NCBI GenBank assembly: GCA_030529825.1
Contig: JAUMWD010000002.1
Location: 1 to 64,000 of the forward strand
Length of the DNA stretch: 64,000 nucleotides
From: Bacillota bacterium
Lineage (GTDB): Bacteria; Bacillota; Clostridia; Oscillospirales; Oscillospiraceae
Direction of reading: 5' to 3'
Below, piece after piece: positions 50,721-60,569 of this stretch (the first letter of the stretch is position 1; the number at the start of each line of letters is the position of its first letter). The translations under genes and the position numbers were made by a program. Below the pieces are notes generated by a model. It was given only the letters and a program-made list of their open reading frames with translations, was not told the origin of the DNA and searched no databases.

Positions 50721-52906
50721 CTGAATTAAACGGAATAATAAGCTCTGTAATCTACAGAAACGATGAAAACGGCTACGCTGTAATACGCATGGAGCAAGAT
50801 AGCGGGGAAATGACCACTGTTGTTGGTTGCTTCCCCTATGCAGCTCCCGGTGAAATGCTCACGGTTGAAGGCAGCTGGATGAATCATGCCCAGCATGGTA
50901 AGCAATTCAAAGTTGAACATTCAATACGACTTCTGCCGACCTCTGCAGACAGTATCTATGAGTATCTTGCAGGTGGAACGGTAAAGGGAATCGGTACAGC
51001 GACGGCAGCGCTGATTGTAGACCGCTTCGGTGAAGATTCGCTTAATGTTCTTGAGCTCCATCCGGAAAAGCTTGCGGAGATAAAGGGTATAAGCTTCAGC
51101 AAGGCGAAAGAAATGAGCAAGAGCTTTAAACGGCAGGCAGGTCTTCGCAGGCTAATGGAGTTTCTGTGCGCGTATAAGATTCAACCTGTTTACGCTTTGC
51201 GTCTGTATAAATTCTATGGTGATTCAGCGATGGAGGTTGTACAGGAAAATCCCTACATATTAGCTGTTAGCCATATTGGAGCGAGCTTTGCCGACGCGGA
51301 TAATCTTGCGCTTGAACTGGGCATTGACGGAAACAGCCCCAACAGAATCGGAGCGGCTGTCAGCTTTGAGCTGCTTCACAATTCGGGCAACGGCCATTGC
51401 TTTATACCGAGAGACAAGCTCGCCATGGCAACATCACAGCTCATTGGCGTTGAAGTTGAATCGGTGTATGAAAGAATAGATGACCTGTCTGCAAACGGTG
51501 CCCTTGTGTGTGAAGAGATTGCGGGCTTGCAGGCCTGCTATCTAAACGTGCTATATGAGGCGGAAACCTATACTGCCGAGCGCATTAAGCAGATGAGTGA
51601 GCACCGATATACGGAAAAATACAATATCTCAAAGCTTATATCAGGACTTGAAAAAGAAAACGGCATCAGCTACGCACCAATGCAGAAGAAAACCCTTGAG
51701 TTAGCTCTGAATAATCAGATAATCGTTCTCACGGGCGGACCGGGAACGGGAAAAACCACCATTGTCAAGGCTATCCTGAAGATGTTTGACGAGCTTGAAA
51801 TTGACACCTGCCTTGCGGCACCAACCGGCAGAGCAGCAAAGCGAATGACCGAGCTGACAGGAAAGGAAGCATCAACGATTCATAGACTGCTGGGAGCTAA
51901 AATGTCTGATGACGGTGAGCGAATTATCTTCGGCAAGGATGCAGAGGATCCCGTTGCCTGCGATGCACTTATTCTTGACGAATGCTCCATGGTGGATATT
52001 TCACTTATGCACGCGATGCTTACGGCACTGAAGCCGGAATGCAGACTTGTATTAGTCGGCGACGCGGATCAGCTTCCCTCTGTGGGCCCGGGAAATGTGT
52101 TTTCAGATATAATAAGAAGCGAAATCGTTCCTACGGTGAGGCTTACAGAAATTTTCCGGCAGAATGTTGAAAGCAAAATAGTACGAAACGCCCACATGAT
52201 AAACAGGGGTGAGCATCCGGGATTTGAAGAAAACTCCGGTGACTTTTTCCGGCTTAAACGCATTCAGGGCGGCACAACGGTTGAAACAATACTTGAGCTG
52301 TGCGCAAAGCGACTTCCGGAAAAAATGGGTATACCCTCAAGTCAGATACAGGTGCTTTCTCCCACGAGAAAAGGGGAGACGGGTACCGTTAATCTTAATA
52401 AACGACTTCAGGCTGTGCTTAACCCTCCCGGAGAGGATAAAAAGGAAAAGCTATTCGGTGATACGGTTTTTCGCACCGGAGACAGAGTGATGCAGATTAA
52501 AAACAACTATGACATCACTTGGAAAACCTCCGCCGGTGTATCTGGGATGGGCATCTTCAACGGAGATATAGGTGTAATAAAAGATGTGGACACGGTTTCT
52601 GAAATACTTGTGATTGACTTTGATGACAGGTATGTTACCTATAGCTTTGAGATGCTTAACGAGCTTGAGCACGCATGGGCCATGACCGTACATAAGTCGC
52701 AGGGCAGTGAGTACAGAGCAGTTATTCTTTCCCTTAACGCGGGAACACAGATGCTTCTTACAAGAGGCGTATTATACACTGCAGTTACCCGTGCGAAGGA
52801 GCTGCTTATCATGGTTGGCGATGACGCCATTGCCCACCAGATGATTGATAACAACCGACAGTCGCGCCGATACAGTGCGCTGAGAATCAGACTTGTGGAA
52901 AAGTAA
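50708..52906 (+). CDS. recD2: ATP-dependent 5'-3' DNA helicase RecD2
   Basis: A 732-residue SF1B helicase of the RecD2/YrrC type, not part of a RecBCD complex. The N-terminal region has the OB-like start (GIISSVIYRNDENGYAVIRM) and helix-hairpin-helix elements (GTVKGIGTATAALIVDRFG). Motif I GGPGTGKTT lies near 343, motif II LDECSMVD near 420, and the last motif is HKSQGSEYRAVIL near 660. It acts in DNA repair and replication-fork stability. ACGGAG lies upstream of the ATG. Confidence 0.93.
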   Translation: MEELTELNGIISSVIYRNDENGYAVIRMEQDSGEMTTVVGCFPYAAPGEMLTVEGSWMNHAQHGKQFKVEHSIRLLPTSADSIYEYLAGGTVKGIGTATAALIVDRFGEDSLNVLELHPEKLAEIKGISFSKAKEMSKSFKRQAGLRRLMEFLCAYKIQPVYALRLYKFYGDSAMEVVQENPYILAVSHIGASFADADNLALELGIDGNSPNRIGAAVSFELLHNSGNGHCFIPRDKLAMATSQLIGVEVESVYERIDDLSANGALVCEEIAGLQACYLNVLYEAETYTAERIKQMSEHRYTEKYNISKLISGLEKENGISYAPMQKKTLELALNNQIIVLTGGPGTGKTTIVKAILKMFDELEIDTCLAAPTGRAAKRMTELTGKEASTIHRLLGAKMSDDGERIIFGKDAEDPVACDALILDECSMVDISLMHAMLTALKPECRLVLVGDADQLPSVGPGNVFSDIIRSEIVPTVRLTEIFRQNVESKIVRNAHMINRGEHPGFEENSGDFFRLKRIQGGTTVETILELCAKRLPEKMGIPSSQIQVLSPTRKGETGTVNLNKRLQAVLNPPGEDKKEKLFGDTVFRTGDRVMQIKNNYDITWKTSAGVSGMGIFNGDIGVIKDVDTVSEILVIDFDDRYVTYSFEMLNELEHAWAMTVHKSQGSEYRAVILSLNAGTQMLLTRGVLYTAVTRAKELLIMVGDDAIAHQMIDNNRQSRRYSALRIRLVEK

Positions 52907-52907
52907 T

Positions 52908-53561
52908 ATGAAGAAATTTGACCGCGTGCTTGACTGGTTTTTCCCGTCAAAATGCGTTTTCTGCCGAAGAGTTCTTGATAACAGGGACATATGCCATGAA
53001 TGTGCAGCAAAGCTGCCTTACACAACGGGTGACAGCATAAGTCAGAAGTTTAATCATGTTAAGAGCTGTGTTTCCCCATTGTATTATGACGGTGTAGTGC
53101 GAGAAGCTATCCTCCGCTATAAATTTTGGGGTTTGCAGGTTTACGCGCACAGATTCGGCCTGATTATGTCTGATTGTATAGAAAATAATCTTGATTGCGG
53201 TGACATAGATGTGATATCATGGGTACCGTTGAGTAGGAAGAGACTGCGTAAGCGAGGATACAATCAGGCACAGCTTCTTGCGGAGACTGTATCGGATAAA
53301 CTGGACATTCCCTGCGTGCCAACACTTAAAAAGATAGTGGATAACCCGGCTCAATCGGGTACGAAAAGCAGCGATGCGCGGAAAAAGAATGTAAAAGGCG
53401 TTTACGCATATGATTCTGCAATCGACCTGAATGGAAAGTCAGTTTTGCTGATTGATGATGTTGTTACAACTGGAGCAACGCTTTCGGAATGTGCAAAGAC
53501 TCTTAAAGATGCAGGCGCGATATATATTTACTGCGCAACTGTTGCCCGAGGCAGAGATTGA
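52908..53561 (+). CDS. comF: ComF-family phosphoribosyltransferase-like protein
   Basis: A 217-residue ComF protein, required in Bacillus and others for the uptake of transforming DNA. An N-terminal zinc motif (CVFCRR, then CHEC near 33) precedes the PRTase-like domain with RKRGYNQAQLLAE and the PRPP loop LLIDDVVTTGATL near 185. The ATG at 52908 follows GGAAAAG. It is 1 base after the recD2 stop. Other competence genes are not in the window, so a natural-transformation role is not shown here. Confidence 0.9.
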   Translation: MKKFDRVLDWFFPSKCVFCRRVLDNRDICHECAAKLPYTTGDSISQKFNHVKSCVSPLYYDGVVREAILRYKFWGLQVYAHRFGLIMSDCIENNLDCGDIDVISWVPLSRKRLRKRGYNQAQLLAETVSDKLDIPCVPTLKKIVDNPAQSGTKSSDARKKNVKGVYAYDSAIDLNGKSVLLIDDVVTTGATLSECAKTLKDAGAIYIYCATVARGRD

Positions 53562-53636
53562 GATTTCTGCCTAAAGGTTAGAATTGTTATAGATATAGTA
53601 TCATGTGCCGCAGATTGCGGCGGATTGGAGATTATA

Positions 53637-54665
53637 ATGGTTATATACGAAAGAGACATAGCTGTTGATATGGGTACATCATCGACATTGGTGTTTGTTC
53701 AGGGAAGAGGCGTAGCGCTTCGTGAGCCTACTATCGTTGCCGTGGACAAATTTAACGGAAATCTGCTGAAAATCGGTGAGGACGCCAAGAAAACCCTCGG
53801 GCGAACTCCTGCAAATATCGTTGCAATTGACCCCATTACCTCCGGCGTTATTTCCGACTATGACATGGCGGCGATGATGCTCCGTGAGCTTATTGGCAGA
53901 GTTACAAGCTTCAGCCTCTTCAAACCCCGTGTACTGCTTTGCGTACCCAGCAGTATTTCCGGTGTTGAGGAAAGAGCCACTATTGATGCAGCAATAGAAG
54001 CCGGCGCGCGTAAGGTTTATCTTCTGGAAACTGCAGTCGCAACCGCAATCGGTGCCGGAGTTGACATCTCCAAGCCTGATGGACATATGGTGATTGATGT
54101 CGGCGGCGGTACAACTGAAATTGCCGTTGTTTCCATGGGCGGTGTTGTTGAGTGCGATTCAATAAAAACTGCGGGGAATACTCTTGATGAGGCGATTATT
54201 CGCTATATTAAGAATAAGCATAAGCTCCTTATCGGCAATAAAACCGCAGAGGAACTTAAGATAAACATCGGCGGAGTTAAACCCAGACCCGATGCCGACA
54301 GCGAAGAGGTGAAGGGAAGATGCTTAATGAACGGACTGCCCAGAACCGTCAAGGTCACTGCGGCAGAGCTTCTGCCCATTCTCCGCGAGCCTGTGCAGAG
54401 AATTATCGAGAGCGTACATTCCGTTATTGAGAATACGCCTCCGGAGCTTACAGGCGATTTGGGCATAAACGGCATTATTATGTCCGGTGGCGGTGCGCAG
54501 CTCTACGGCCTTGCTGAAATGATTCAGGAGAGCACACACATTCCCGTTATGGTTGTTGATGATCCTGAATCCTGTGCAGCATACGGCGCAGGCAAGATGC
54601 TTTCAAGACTTGACAATATGCAGGACGGCATGATGAACTTCGTCCGTCGCAGACAAATGAAATAA
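53637..54665 (+). CDS. mreB: Rod-shape actin homologue MreB/Mbl
   Basis: A 342-residue bacterial actin guiding lateral wall synthesis. The phosphate 1 motif IAVDMGTSSTLVFVQGRG, phosphate 2 VIDVGGGTTEIAVVS near 150, and the adenosine motif IIMSGGGAQLYGL near 285 are all present. Start: the ATG at 53637 has GGAG six bases upstream; the in-frame TTG at 53625 is rejected. A perfect small dyad (GCCGCA/TGCGGC, 53607-53621) precedes the site. mreC and mreD, which usually follow, are absent; it stands alone and ends in a terminator. Confidence 0.93.
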   Translation: MVIYERDIAVDMGTSSTLVFVQGRGVALREPTIVAVDKFNGNLLKIGEDAKKTLGRTPANIVAIDPITSGVISDYDMAAMMLRELIGRVTSFSLFKPRVLLCVPSSISGVEERATIDAAIEAGARKVYLLETAVATAIGAGVDISKPDGHMVIDVGGGTTEIAVVSMGGVVECDSIKTAGNTLDEAIIRYIKNKHKLLIGNKTAEELKINIGGVKPRPDADSEEVKGRCLMNGLPRTVKVTAAELLPILREPVQRIIESVHSVIENTPPELTGDLGINGIIMSGGGAQLYGLAEMIQESTHIPVMVVDDPESCAAYGAGKMLSRLDNMQDGMMNFVRRRQMK

Positions 54666-54674
54666 GTAAAATAA

Positions 54675-54704
54675 AAACTCCTCAGAAGCTCTGAGGAGTT
54701 TTTG
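54675..54704. terminator. Bidirectional terminator after mreB
   Basis: AAACTCCTCAGA / TCTGAGGAGTTT with a 3-base loop, A-run before and T-run after; serves the leftward hydrolase gene too. Confidence 0.88.
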
Positions 54705-54716
54705 CTATGTATTAGC

Positions 54717-55646
54717 TTAAATCTTGCTCTCAATCCAATTCAGAACATCGGCATAAACCTCGTTCTTGTTGATTTCATTGAGCATTTCGTGGCGTCCGCC
54801 TTCGTAGAGGTTTAGGCTTACATCCTTCATGCCAACCTTTTTGAAGTTTTCAAAGGCCTTCTTAACGCCCTTGCCGCATTCGCCTACAGGATCCATAGAA
54901 CCGGACATGAAGAGTACGGGGACTTCCTTGTCCATGGATGAAAGATTCTTGACATTGGTAATGAAGCTTACGCCCACCATCATGTCACGGAAGAGACTGC
55001 AGCTGGGAACAAAACCGCAGAGAGGATCTGCAAGGTATTTTGCAACAACTTCCTCATCACGGGAGAGCCAGTCATGAGTGGTTTTGGCATTTTCATAAAT
55101 CTTGTTGTAGCTGCCAAAGGCGAGGTTGTTGAGGAAATCGCTGTAATGGTGGGGTCCCTTTACGTCGACAACGAGATTGCCCATGGTAAGGCCGCCGACC
55201 ACAAGAGCTTTGCCCTGATTACCGGTGCCGCTGATTACAGCAGCCTTAAAAGCACCGGGGTATTTGATGAGGTGAGTGCGGGCGAGGAAGCTGCCCATAC
55301 TGTGTCCGAAAATAATCTGGGGGAGATTAGGATAGTTTTCAGCCATGGCAAGCCGGAGAATTTCTTCGTCACAGACTGCGTATTCCCAACCGTTTTCTTC
55401 AGCGAAGAAACCCTTCTGATTTTCTTCTTCTATGCTTTTGCCGTGGCCGAGATGGTCATTGCCAACGACGATGAAACCGTTTGAAGCAAGGAACATCATA
55501 AAGTCATCGTAACGCTCTATGTATTCAGCGATACCGTGAACTATTTGCACAATAGCGCGTGCCTCGCCGTCGGGAAGACACATATGTGCATGGAGCTTAT
55601 TTTTTCCGGTGCTGGAGTCATAAAAAAAATCTCTGAAAGTAGGCAT
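54717..55646 (-). CDS. Alpha/beta hydrolase, monoacylglycerol-lipase-like
   Basis: A 309-residue serine hydrolase. The oxyanion strand VQIVHGIAEYIERY is followed by the nucleophile elbow GHSMGSF with Ser near 107, an Asp in SGSMDPVG near 253 and the catalytic His in EGGRHEML near 286. This layout matches lysophospholipase/monoacylglycerol lipase (serine aminopeptidase S33). No signal peptide is seen, so it should be cytoplasmic. The ATG at 55646 has AGGAGG nine bases upstream; an earlier ATG at 55664 lies ahead of that site. Being next to glpK, it might supply glycerol from monoacylglycerol, an inference from position only. Confidence 0.85.
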   Translation of the reverse strand: MPTFRDFFYDSSTGKNKLHAHMCLPDGEARAIVQIVHGIAEYIERYDDFMMFLASNGFIVVGNDHLGHGKSIEEENQKGFFAEENGWEYAVCDEEILRLAMAENYPNLPQIIFGHSMGSFLARTHLIKYPGAFKAAVISGTGNQGKALVVGGLTMGNLVVDVKGPHHYSDFLNNLAFGSYNKIYENAKTTHDWLSRDEEVVAKYLADPLCGFVPSCSLFRDMMVGVSFITNVKNLSSMDKEVPVLFMSGSMDPVGECGKGVKKAFENFKKVGMKDVSLNLYEGGRHEMLNEINKNEVYADVLNWIESKI

Positions 55647-55682
55647 GGAAAATATCCTCCTCATGTGTTATTATATATAGTG

Positions 55683-55710
55683 ATAATAATATTTTAGCCT
55701 TTTATGTCAA
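55683..55710 (-). promoter_or_regulatory. Promoter of the alpha/beta hydrolase gene
   Basis: Minus strand TTGACA (55705-55710), 16 bases, TATTAT (55683-55688). A shifted alternative (TTGACT, 17, TAAAAT) overlaps it. I find no convincing plus-strand promoter for glpK in this gap. Confidence 0.5.
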
Positions 55711-55740
55711 TATAGTCAATAAAAAACTGGAGGAATAGCA

Positions 55741-57243
55741 ATGAACGGTTACATTATTGCACTCGACCAGGGAACAACAAGTTCCAGAGCAATTATCTTT
55801 GATTCCAATGGCACACCGGTTACAGTAGGACAGTATCCTTTCCCGCAGATTTATCCCAAACCCGGTTGGGTTGAGCACGACCCTATGGTTATTCTCGACA
55901 CACAACTTCGCGCCGTTGCTGCGGCATTTGAGAAGAGCGGACTGTCTCCTACGGACGTTGCAGGTATAGGCATTACCAACCAACGTGAAACAACAATTGT
56001 GTGGGATAAGAATACGGGTAAGCCCGTCTATAACGCAATTGTATGGCAGTGCAGAAGAACAGCGGCAATCTGTGATGAGCTTGCCTCGGAAGGTCTTGGA
56101 GAATATGTAACTGAGAAGACGGGCCTGCTTATTGATGCCTATTTCTCCGGAACGAAGATTAAGTGGATACTTGACAATGTACCCGGCGCCCGTGAGCGCG
56201 CAGAACGAGGAGAGCTTCTTTTCGGCACTGTGGATTGCTGGCTTATATGGAATCTCACCGGCGGCAAGGCTCATGTTTCCGACTATTCAAATTGCTCCCG
56301 CACCATGATTTTTGACATTGACAAGCTTTGCTGGGATGAAAAGCTCTGCAACCGCCTCGGAATTCCTATGTCAATGCTGCCGAAGCCCGTTCCTTCCTCC
56401 ATGGTTTACGGAAATGTTGCCGAGGGTATAAGCGGACTCGAAATGCTTGCAGGTGTGCCGGTGTGCGGCAGCGCGGGTGATCAGGCAGCAGCGCTCTTTG
56501 GCCAGGGCTGCATTCTCCCGGGACAGGCAAAGAATACCTATGGTACCGGTTGTTTCACTCTTATGAACACAGGCTCCCAGTCTGTTCGCAGCACCAGCGG
56601 GCTGGTAACCAGTGTCGCATGGTCAATTAACGGCGAAACTACCTACGCTCTTGAGGGTAGTGTGTTTAACGCAGGAAGCTCTATTCAATGGCTCCGAGAC
56701 GAGCTTGGCATAATTAACAGCGCGTCCGAGGTTGAATCTCTTGCTACAAGCGTTGAAGACAACGGCGGTGTTTATCTTGTATCTGCTTTCACAGGCCTCG
56801 GAGCACCAAGATGGGATATGTACGCCCGAGGTGCCATTGTTGGCCTCACCAGAGGCAGCACAAAGGCTCATGTAGCAAGAGCAGCACTTGAAGGCATTTC
56901 CTATCAAGTTAAGGATTTGCTTGACGCCATGGATAAGGACGCGGACAGCGAGCTTTCCGTTCTCCGTGTTGACGGTGGTGCATCGGTCAATAACTTTATG
57001 ATGCAGTTTCAGGCAGATATTCTTCAGAAGCCCATTGACCGCCCCAAAATGGTTGAAACAACGGCATTCGGCGCGGCATTTCTCGCAGGCCTTGCAACCG
57101 GCGTATGGAATGATGTGTCCGAAATAATCACTCTTCGCAAATCTGACAGGGTATTTATGCCCGAAATGGAACCGGAGAAGGCAGAGAAGCTCCATAACAC
57201 CTGGCTTCGAGCAGTTGATCGCGCAAGCAAATGGGAAGTATAA
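55741..57243 (+). CDS. glpK: Glycerol kinase
   Basis: A 500-residue FGGY kinase phosphorylating glycerol to glycerol 3-phosphate. [14 protein letters not shown] at the N terminus, the FGGY motif 1 [12 protein letters not shown] near 100, [14 protein letters not shown] near 160, and ATP-site GAGCFT-like [12 protein letters not shown] near 265 are intact. In Firmicutes the enzyme can be activated by HPr through a His (in a loop near 230); that loop here reads [13 protein letters not shown] with no His, so the HPr control is unlikely. GGAGG precedes the ATG. No glpF or glpD is adjacent. Confidence 0.95.
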   Translation: MNGYIIALDQGTTSSRAIIFDSNGTPVTVGQYPFPQIYPKPGWVEHDPMVILDTQLRAVAAAFEKSGLSPTDVAGIGITNQRETTIVWDKNTGKPVYNAIVWQCRRTAAICDELASEGLGEYVTEKTGLLIDAYFSGTKIKWILDNVPGARERAERGELLFGTVDCWLIWNLTGGKAHVSDYSNCSRTMIFDIDKLCWDEKLCNRLGIPMSMLPKPVPSSMVYGNVAEGISGLEMLAGVPVCGSAGDQAAALFGQGCILPGQAKNTYGTGCFTLMNTGSQSVRSTSGLVTSVAWSINGETTYALEGSVFNAGSSIQWLRDELGIINSASEVESLATSVEDNGGVYLVSAFTGLGAPRWDMYARGAIVGLTRGSTKAHVARAALEGISYQVKDLLDAMDKDADSELSVLRVDGGASVNNFMMQFQADILQKPIDRPKMVETTAFGAAFLAGLATGVWNDVSEIITLRKSDRVFMPEMEPEKAEKLHNTWLRAVDRASKWEV

Positions 57244-57257
57244 TCGGAGGCACAGGT

Positions 57258-58490
57258 ATGAAAATTTTTAATCCTGCGGATATTCTTCTGCCGGATGTGG
57301 AAAGCATTGAAAAGTGGAGCGTTGTTGCCTGCGACCAGTTTACCTCTGACCTTGGATATTGGAAAAAGGTATACGAGATTGTAGGAAATGCCCCATCGTC
57401 ACTGAAGCTGATAATCCCGGAGGCAGAGCTTTCATACAAGGACGCAGACATTGAAAGCGAAAAGATTTACTCTGTCATGGAGCAGTACCTCGCAGACGGA
57501 GTTTTCAGTGTTCACAAAGACTCATACATAATTGTTGAGCGAAAGCTGGCAGACGGCAATGTGCGCCGCGGTATAGTTGGCATGGTCGACCTTGAAGCAT
57601 ATGACTGGTCGGACAATGCCACTGCACCGGTCAGAGCCACAGAGCATACTGTTGAGGACAGGCTTCCTCCCCGCGTTAAGGTGCGTGAAAAGGCACTGCT
57701 GGAAATGCCGCATATTATGCTGTTTATTGACGATGCAGAGGATTCTGTAATCGGTAAGGCTGAAAAAGCCGAAATGATATATGATTTTGACCTTATGCAG
57801 GGCGGCGGCCATATCACCGGTTGGCTTGCAAAGGATGCTGCCGCAGTTTCAGCGAGCTTTGAACAGCTTGCGGATGCGTCAGTACTGAATAGTAAATACT
57901 CAACTGCAGAGAATCCGATAATCTTTGCTATGGGCGACGGTAACCACAGCATTGCCGCGGCAAAAAAATACTGGAATAGCGTAAAGGCTGAAATCCCCGA
58001 GGAAGAATGGGAAAATCATCCCGCAAGATTTGCTCTTGCGGAGGTTGTGAATATTCATGACAAATCTATCGTTTTTGAGCCTATTCATAAAGTGATTTTT
58101 GATACAGACACGGAGAAATTCTTTGAGGCCGCGGAAAGCTATTTGGACTTTGATGAAAACGGCGACAGAGAAATTGTTCTGATTACCGAAAAGGGTAGTA
58201 AAACAGCTAAACTTTCGGGACTAACCATTGGTGAGCTTATCGGTAAATGCGAGAAATTCTGCGTAAGCTACATTGAAAAGCACGGCGGTTTCATTGATTA
58301 TATACATGGCGACGAAGAATGTGTTGGCTTTGCGACAAAGCATAGATGCGCAGGAATCCTCTTACCGAAGATGGAAAAATCAGAGCTGTTTACATCTGTA
58401 ATGAACAGCGGTTCCTTCCCCAAGAAGAGCTTCTCTATTGGACATGGCCCGGATAAGAGATATTATCTTGAGTGCCGTAAAATTAAGTAA
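57258..58490 (+). CDS. DUF1015 family protein
   Basis: A 410-residue cytoplasmic protein of the DUF1015 family, widespread in Clostridia, often near serine-synthesis genes, with no proven function. Family marks are ACDQFTSDLGYWKKV, VREKALLEMPHIMLFIDD, and FAMGDGNHSIAAAK near 220, with His possibly catalytic. The ATG at 57258 has CGGAGG eight bases upstream; an in-frame start inside glpK is rejected. It lies 14 bases after glpK. Confidence 0.85.
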   Translation: MKIFNPADILLPDVESIEKWSVVACDQFTSDLGYWKKVYEIVGNAPSSLKLIIPEAELSYKDADIESEKIYSVMEQYLADGVFSVHKDSYIIVERKLADGNVRRGIVGMVDLEAYDWSDNATAPVRATEHTVEDRLPPRVKVREKALLEMPHIMLFIDDAEDSVIGKAEKAEMIYDFDLMQGGGHITGWLAKDAAAVSASFEQLADASVLNSKYSTAENPIIFAMGDGNHSIAAAKKYWNSVKAEIPEEEWENHPARFALAEVVNIHDKSIVFEPIHKVIFDTDTEKFFEAAESYLDFDENGDREIVLITEKGSKTAKLSGLTIGELIGKCEKFCVSYIEKHGGFIDYIHGDEECVGFATKHRCAGILLPKMEKSELFTSVMNSGSFPKKSFSIGHGPDKRYYLECRKIK

Positions 58491-58497
58491 CTTTTTC

Positions 58498-58526
58498 TTG
58501 TATAAAGAGGCATAATGTGATAAAAT
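58498..58526 (+). promoter_or_regulatory. Promoter of yebC
   Basis: TTGTAT (58498-58503), 17 bases, TAAAAT (58521-58526) preceded by TGA (extended -10). Confidence 0.7.
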
Positions 58527-58571
58527 TATTGCCGTTAATTTTGTAATTACTTTTAAGGAGCTGTAATAAAG

Positions 58572-59306
58572 ATGTCCGGACATTCCAAATGGCACAATAT
58601 ACAGAAAACAAAGGGCGCTGCTGATGCCAAGCGCGCACAGGCATTCACTAAAATTGCACGCGAAATGATCGTTGCTGTTAAAGAAGGCGGCAGCGGAGAC
58701 CCCAACAACAACTCCCGTCTGGCCGCTGTTATCACAAAAGCGAAAGCGGCAAACATGCCCAACGACAACATTAAGCGTACCATCGATAAGGCATTAGGCG
58801 CAGGCAATACCGATAACTATGAAAAGATCGTTTATGAAGGCTACGGTCCCCAGGGCGTTGCGATTATTGTTGAAACCATGACTGACAACCGCAACCGCAC
58901 TGCAGGTGAAATGCGCCACTACTTTGATAAGTACGGCGGAAACATGGGCGCTGCAAACTGCGTGTCCTGGTCCTTTGACAAGAAGGGCGTCATTGTTATT
59001 GATAACGAGGACGAAGAGCTCGATGAAGATACCGTCATGATGGAAGTGCTCGATGCAGGTGCTGACGACTTTGAGCCTGACGGTGAAACCTTTGTCGTTT
59101 ACACCAAGCCCGATGATGTCGTTCCCGTAGCTGATGCAATTACCGCTGCGGGCTATAAGCTGCTCTCTGCACAGGTTGAAATGCTGCCCCAGAACGGCTA
59201 CATCAAGCTCACAAATGAGGATGACATCAAGAATCTCCAGAAGATGCTGGATATGTTCGAGGACAACGATGATGTCCAGAATGTATGGCACAACTGGGAA
59301 GAGTAA
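58572..59306 (+). CDS. yebC: YebC/PmpR (TACO1-like) protein
   Basis: A 244-residue YebC family protein. MSGHSKWHNIQKTKGAADAKR is the near-invariant N terminus, with NMPNDNIKRTIDKALG and EGYGPQGVAIIVE also intact. Members were described as transcription regulators; more recent work connects them to translation of proline-rich stretches on the ribosome. It is a single-gene unit with its own promoter and terminator. AAGGAG lies upstream of the ATG. Confidence 0.96.
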   Translation: MSGHSKWHNIQKTKGAADAKRAQAFTKIAREMIVAVKEGGSGDPNNNSRLAAVITKAKAANMPNDNIKRTIDKALGAGNTDNYEKIVYEGYGPQGVAIIVETMTDNRNRTAGEMRHYFDKYGGNMGAANCVSWSFDKKGVIVIDNEDEELDEDTVMMEVLDAGADDFEPDGETFVVYTKPDDVVPVADAITAAGYKLLSAQVEMLPQNGYIKLTNEDDIKNLQKMLDMFEDNDDVQNVWHNWEE

Positions 59307-59317
59307 TTTAAGTATAA

Positions 59318-59351
59318 AAAAAGCAGCTCCTTTCGGAGCTGCTTTTTGCTA
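59318..59351. terminator. Bidirectional terminator between yebC and the DUF3048 lipoprotein gene
   Basis: AAAAGCAGCTCC / GGAGCTGCTTTT, TTTC loop, flanked by A- and T-runs. Confidence 0.9.
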
Positions 59352-59365
59352 TAGATTATGCTTGA

Positions 59366-60460
59366 TTATGCACTGAATACAACACCGCCGTACTGCGCAA
59401 AGTCTGCAATGGCAACATAGGTCTTGCCGATGCCCAGGGCAAGGGGAGTGCCGTCGGTGAGATAGTAGTGGAAGTTGTCACTGCGGTCTGCACGCTCCCA
59501 CTTGATTTCAATGTACTTGCCGCCGCAGCAGAAGTATCCGGAGCCGGAGCCAGTGACTTCCATTTCCTGACGCCCATAGCTGTCGATGGTCTTTGTAGGA
59601 ACATCGAGAATGATAACATTGGTGAAGTCGATGGAAGTGTTGTCATCGGACCTGCCGGTTTCAACATCGTCAATGTATTCCTTGTCGCTCATGAACAGAT
59701 TGTAGCAGCTCTTTGAAGAATCATACTTAAGAACGGAGGAGTACCATCCACTGAAGTTTATTAGTGCGGAAGTGGAAGACTTTTCACACTGAGAAGCTGC
59801 ATCGGGGCTGAATACTAGTCCGTAGGTGGTGTCAAAGCTGCTTGCATGAGTCATGGTGTAGTTGTTCTTTGCAAAGGAAGCAAGCTTCGCGCCGTCGGCA
59901 AAGAGAGTGTGCTCAATTGCTACGCCAAGACTTTTGCGGTTGCTGTCACGATAGTAGCTTGAAGCTTCGCCGTCTCTGTAGCCGCGAACACCGTCAATGT
60001 TGTTTATGCCGAGAGATTTGATGTCAGAGTAGCCCTGCTCACTGCCGCCGGCATGAACATAGATTGCATCGTAGGATTGCGCAAGGCTGAGATAGTAGGG
60101 ACGGCAGCTGCGGATAGAACCGAGAGTGATGCCGTCAATATCATTAAAAACGGCCATAAGTCTGGTTATACCGCCTTCAACAACAACCTCATATACCATA
60201 GCCGCCTGAGAAAGACCGGCGCAGGGGCGTGCGTCGGGATGGTTATTAATCATGACGCAGTAAGGACGCATATCGCTTGTATCTTTGTCAACCTGCTCAC
60301 CGGTAAGAGGATTAATGGTTCCGCTTACGATTTCCTGCACCTTAAGACCGTCTGCATCAACGGAGGGAGGTGCGCCGCTTCCGTCATCCTTGGGGCTGCA
60401 ACCGGCAAAGAGGCAGCAGCACATCATAAGAGCGAGAAAAAGTGAAATATATCTTTTCAT
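59366..60460 (-). CDS. DUF3048 lipoprotein (YerB-like)
   Basis: A 364-residue secreted lipoprotein. A basic N terminus and hydrophobic signal (ISLFLALMMCCCLF) lead to the lipobox LFAGC, so Cys21 is likely lipidated. The DUF3048 domain begins NPLTGEQVDKD and continues RPYCVMINNHPDARPCAGLSQA and GSIRSCRPYYL. The function is unknown; Bacillus YerB is the reference. The promoter shares its -35 box with the divergent UPF0340 gene. GAGG precedes the ATG. Confidence 0.88.
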   Translation of the reverse strand: MKRYISLFLALMMCCCLFAGCSPKDDGSGAPPSVDADGLKVQEIVSGTINPLTGEQVDKDTSDMRPYCVMINNHPDARPCAGLSQAAMVYEVVVEGGITRLMAVFNDIDGITLGSIRSCRPYYLSLAQSYDAIYVHAGGSEQGYSDIKSLGINNIDGVRGYRDGEASSYYRDSNRKSLGVAIEHTLFADGAKLASFAKNNYTMTHASSFDTTYGLVFSPDAASQCEKSSTSALINFSGWYSSVLKYDSSKSCYNLFMSDKEYIDDVETGRSDDNTSIDFTNVIILDVPTKTIDSYGRQEMEVTGSGSGYFCCGGKYIEIKWERADRSDNFHYYLTDGTPLALGIGKTYVAIADFAQYGGVVFSA

Positions 60461-60499
60461 GTAATATTACCTCACAATCGGTAGATTTTTGACGAATCT

Positions 60500-60528
60500 A
60501 TAATACTACATCTATGGTCTATTGTCAA
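60500..60528 (-). promoter_or_regulatory. Promoter of the DUF3048 gene
   Basis: Minus strand TTGACA (60523-60528), 17 bases, TATTAT (60500-60505). Confidence 0.8.
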
Positions 60529-60550
60529 ACTATTGCGATTGTGGTAATAT
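60522..60550 (+). promoter_or_regulatory. Promoter of the UPF0340 gene
   Basis: TTGTCA (60522-60527), 17 bases, TAATAT (60545-60550) preceded by TGG (extended -10). Its -35 overlaps five of six bases of the minus-strand -35. Confidence 0.7.
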
Positions 60551-60569
60551 ATAGACGGAGATGATTATT

